A stretch of 64,000 bases of DNA from Streptomyces sp. B21-083 (lineage in GTDB: Bacteria; Actinomycetota; Actinomycetes; Streptomycetales; Streptomycetaceae): NCBI RefSeq assembly GCF_036898825.1, contig NZ_JARUND010000002.1, forward strand, positions 4,154,001 to 4,218,000, read 5' to 3'. The notes under the pieces were generated by a model. That model was not told the DNA's origin. It did no database searches and worked only from the letters and a program-made list of their open reading frames with translations. This document shows, piece after piece, positions 61,689-64,000 of the stretch. Made by a program: the position numbers and the translations under genes. How positions within the stretch are numbered: position 1 is the stretch's first letter; each line of letters opens with the position of its first letter.

Positions 61689-62636
61689 GTGCCGTCTTCC
61701 CGTCCCGCACTCGCCCCCGACGTCGCCGCCTTCTACCGCACCCACAGCACCTTCTCCGACCCCGGCGACCTCGCCCGGCTGTACGTCGACCTCCCCTCCG
61801 ACCCCGCCCAACTCGCCCGTACAGCACGTGACTTGATGATTCACCGGGTCGAGGGAGACCTGTTCCGGCACACGCACCCCGCCGACCGGCTCCACCACGA
61901 CGCCGACACCCGGTACCTCGACGACATCCTCCGGATCGTCATCGCGCGCGACGGCTCCCCGCTGACCCGGCGGCGCGCGGCCGGGGACCGGTTCGTCGGT
62001 GTGTGCCGTGACTTCGCGCTGCTGTACTGCTCGTTGCTGCGGCACAGCGGTGTCCCCGCCCGGGTGCGGTGCGGGTTCGCCGACTACTTCGAGACGGACG
62101 GCTTCCACTACGACCACGTCGTCACCGAGTACTGGGACGCCACGCGCGGCTGGCTCCTCGCCGACGCGCAGCTCACCGATCCCGAGGTCACCGCCGCCTG
62201 GCACGTCGACTTCGACCCGATGGACGTACCGCGTGACCGTTTCCAGGTCGCGGGCCGGGCCTGGCGGGACATCCGGGCCGGTGCCGCCGACCCCTCGACC
62301 TACGGGCTCCACCCCCCGGAGGAGGGGCCGTTGCACGGCGAGTTCTTCGTGGCCGGCAACGTACGGCTCGACCTCGCCGCGCTCAACAAGGTGGAGACCC
62401 TGCTGTGGGACATCTGGGGGACGGAGGCCGGGGAGGACGGCCGGTCCATGACCGACCCCCTCCGCGAGCTGTACGACCGGGTGTCACTGGTCGTCGCCCC
62501 CGACTCTCCCGGTGACATCTCCTTCGAGGCCGTCCGGCGGACCTTCGCCGAGGAGGACGGGGTGCGGACGCCGGAGACGGTGTTGCAGCTGTCCGAGTTC
62601 AACCCGCCGCGTCACGTCACCCTCCGCCCCTTCTGA
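61689..62636 (+). CDS. Transglutaminase-like superfamily protein
   Basis: 315 residues from GTG 61689 (GAGGGAG 7 nt upstream), preferred over the ATG at 61641. The papain-like core is seen in DRFVGVCRDFALLYCSLLRHSGVPARVRCGFADYF (catalytic Cys), HYDHVVTEYWD (His) and GWLLADAQL (Asp), all present. The C-terminus contains FFVAGNVRLDLAALNKVETLLWDIWG. It is probably an intracellular peptidase or amidase; substrate unknown. Its promoter region coincides with the left end of the TnpB element. The convergent PucR gene ends 3 bp away. Confidence 0.82.
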   Translation: MPSSRPALAPDVAAFYRTHSTFSDPGDLARLYVDLPSDPAQLARTARDLMIHRVEGDLFRHTHPADRLHHDADTRYLDDILRIVIARDGSPLTRRRAAGDRFVGVCRDFALLYCSLLRHSGVPARVRCGFADYFETDGFHYDHVVTEYWDATRGWLLADAQLTDPEVTAAWHVDFDPMDVPRDRFQVAGRAWRDIRAGAADPSTYGLHPPEEGPLHGEFFVAGNVRLDLAALNKVETLLWDIWGTEAGEDGRSMTDPLRELYDRVSLVVAPDSPGDISFEAVRRTFAEEDGVRTPETVLQLSEFNPPRHVTLRPF

Positions 62637-62639
62637 CGC

Positions 62640-63974
62640 CTACGCGACCGTCCGCAGGGCCGCCATTCCCACCCTCGCGCCCGCCGTCCCCCGGACCACC
62701 CGCCACGCGCAGGCCGCCATCAGCAGCTCGCCCAGCAGGTCCGGGTCGTCGATCTCCAGGCCCAGGAGGGATTCGATGCGTTCCAGGCGCTGGTAGAGGG
62801 ACTGGCGGCCGATGTGCAGGAGGCTCGCTGTGCGCGTGGGTGAGCAGCCGTTGCGCAGATGGACCTCCAGGGTGCGGACCAGGTCGCTGGGGTGGGCCGC
62901 CTCCCACGCCAGGAGGGGGCTCAGTGCGTGCTGGACCAGACGGGTCAGGCGGTCGTGGTTGGCGTCGACGCCGCCTCGGGTCAGTTCCCGTTCGAGGGCG
63001 AGGGCCCTGGAGGACGTCACCAGGGGGCCCTGCGGGGCGTTCGGCTCCGGTGGCGGCACTGTCAGCGCCAGTTCCAGGGTCGTACGGGCCGCGCGCAGCG
63101 TCTCGCTCCAGCGCAGCCAGCCGCTGCCGACGTCGACGGCGTGACCCACGGCGACGGTGACGCCGGGGGCGGTCGCGGTGAGGCCCGGGGCGGCTGCCGT
63201 GCGAAAGGCGTCCTGCACCGCCCGTACCGGGTCGCGTAGCGGCTTCGCCCCGGGCCCCGGCAGGACCGCGACCAGGGAGAGTACGTCCCCCGGGAAGGCG
63301 GCCCGCAGTACCGCCCCGCCGAGGGTGCGCGCCGCCCGGTCCACCGCGCCGACGTCACGCGTGCCGTGCACGGAGACGCCGATCAGCCGGGCGCCGGGGC
63401 CGGGGTGGAAGCCGGCGAGGGCGGCGCGGGCCTCGACCTCGGGCTGGTTGAGGGCCTGGCCGTCGGCGAGGTCGGCGAGCAGGGCGGCGGTGTGGTCGTC
63501 GCCCCAGGGGCGGACCACCGTACGGCCGGACAGGCTCCGGGCGACGATCGCGCGGTTGGCGGCCTCCGTGATGCGTACGAAGGGGACGACCCGGCGCAGG
63601 GCGAGCAGGGGCAGGCCCAGACGGCGGGCCTCGTCCGTCACCTCGGGCGGCATCGCGGGGAGCGAGCGGCCGATCTCCACGGCCAGGCCGGCCGCGCCCC
63701 GGGCGGTCAGTTCGCGGACGTACCGGCGCCGTACCTCCTCGTCCGCGTCGACGAGACCGAAGCCGTTGGTCAGCAGCAGCTCGCCGCCGTCGAGGAAGTT
63801 GGCGCCCTCGTAGACCTCGCTGGTGGGGGTCCCCCCGCTTCGAGCGAAGTCGAGAAGAAGGGGGAGGACCCAGCGCACCGGACGGTCCAACGCGGCCTCG
63901 CCGGTGAGCAGTTCGGGCTCGGCGGCGCGGACCGGGTCGAGGGCCATGAGTTCACGGAGGGTGAGTGCGGACAC
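62640..63974 (-). CDS. PucR-family transcriptional regulator with an in-frame repeat insertion
   Basis: 444 residues from GTG 63974 (GGGAGG upstream); a GTG at 63998 is the alternative. An N-terminal PucR ligand domain (LTLRELMALDPVRAAEPELLTGEAALDRPVRWV) and a GGDEF-like central region (ALAGFHPGPGARLIGVSVHG ... VTVAVGHAVD) precede a C-terminal PucR HTH (DLVRTLEVHLRNGCSPTRTASLLHIGRQSLYQRLERIESLLG). The N-terminal domain is split after VRWV by 14 residues (LPLLLDFARSGGTP) encoded by a 42-bp repeat; then TSEVYEGANFLDGGELLLT resumes. It regulates nitrogen or purine genes in relatives. Its ligand is unknown. Confidence 0.88.
   Translation of the reverse strand: MSALTLRELMALDPVRAAEPELLTGEAALDRPVRWVLPLLLDFARSGGTPTSEVYEGANFLDGGELLLTNGFGLVDADEEVRRRYVRELTARGAAGLAVEIGRSLPAMPPEVTDEARRLGLPLLALRRVVPFVRITEAANRAIVARSLSGRTVVRPWGDDHTAALLADLADGQALNQPEVEARAALAGFHPGPGARLIGVSVHGTRDVGAVDRAARTLGGAVLRAAFPGDVLSLVAVLPGPGAKPLRDPVRAVQDAFRTAAAPGLTATAPGVTVAVGHAVDVGSGWLRWSETLRAARTTLELALTVPPPEPNAPQGPLVTSSRALALERELTRGGVDANHDRLTRLVQHALSPLLAWEAAHPSDLVRTLEVHLRNGCSPTRTASLLHIGRQSLYQRLERIESLLGLEIDDPDLLGELLMAACAWRVVRGTAGARVGMAALRTVA
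63825..63866. repeat. 42-bp Streptomyces-type repeat inserted in frame in the PucR gene
   Basis: Exactly 42 bp, starting GGGGGTCCCCCCGC and ending AGAAGGGGGAG, with an internal CTTCG-AG-CGAAG palindrome. I recall closely similar elements scattered between genes in Streptomyces genomes. Its length, a multiple of three, and absence of a stop in this frame let the host gene read through. Confidence 0.65.
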
Positions 63975-64000
63975 GGGTGCCTCCCAGGGCGCTGACACTT

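Overview
The window is high-GC actinobacterial chromosome, almost certainly Streptomyces. Codon third positions are nearly all G or C, GTG starts and 4-bp GTGA/ATGA start-stop overlaps are common, and the gene families are typical of the genus (XRE/DUF5753 plus DUF397 pairs, a DUF574 methyltransferase, the futalosine menaquinone pathway, an FHA/FtsK type VII ATPase). From memory the backbone order (UbiD, MqnP, UbiX, AsnC, MqnE ... acyl-CoA ligase ... cold-shock gene, mqnA, kinase, FtsK-like ATPase) matches one core segment of the S. coelicolor chromosome. No tRNA, rRNA, CRISPR array or origin was seen.

Region 1 (0.2-9.8 kb): a type VII secretion locus. It has a 1522-residue EssC-like FHA/FtsK ATPase, two small WXG100-like proteins, a 422-residue possible effector, and a translationally coupled tail of small membrane and cytosolic proteins. 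A divergent control region holds two perfect palindromes.

Region 2 (9.9-23.2 kb): probably accessory relative to the backbone. A tightly overlapped five-gene operon (two cyclopropane-synthase-like methyltransferases, two flavin oxidoreductases, one DUF1365 protein) is likely to modify unsaturated lipid acyl chains. Next come two STAND NTPases on either side of a GT4 glycosyltransferase. The larger STAND gene carries the only TTA (bldA) codon I found in the window.

Region 3 (23.2-42.8 kb): Ser/Thr kinase, mqnA, cold-shock protein, methyltransferase, two secreted Tat-type enzymes (alpha-L-fucosidase and a ketosteroid dehydrogenase), a WhiJ/DUF397/RsbW-like regulatory module, a carboxyethyl-ornithine-synthase-like dehydrogenase, a LysR regulator, acyl-CoA synthetase, a MaoC hydratase, and TetR and GNAT proteins.

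Region 4 (42.8-49.2 kb): menaquinone genes mqnE, ubiX-like, mqnP and ubiD-like, with an AsnC regulator and an opposite-strand rhomboid protease. With mqnA in region 3 these supply the first, second and late steps of the futalosine route.

Region 5 (49.2-64 kb): a more disturbed stretch. It holds a cytosine-permease gene broken by a one-base deletion, an acyl-CoA oxidase behind an AT-rich upstream region, a DUF574 methyltransferase, a cell-wall operon (DUF1906 protein, membrane protein, degenerate M15 peptidase), a 5'-truncated uvrA-like gene abutting a MerR fragment, a TnpB-related insertion element, a transglutaminase, and a PucR regulator with a 42-bp repeat inserted in frame.
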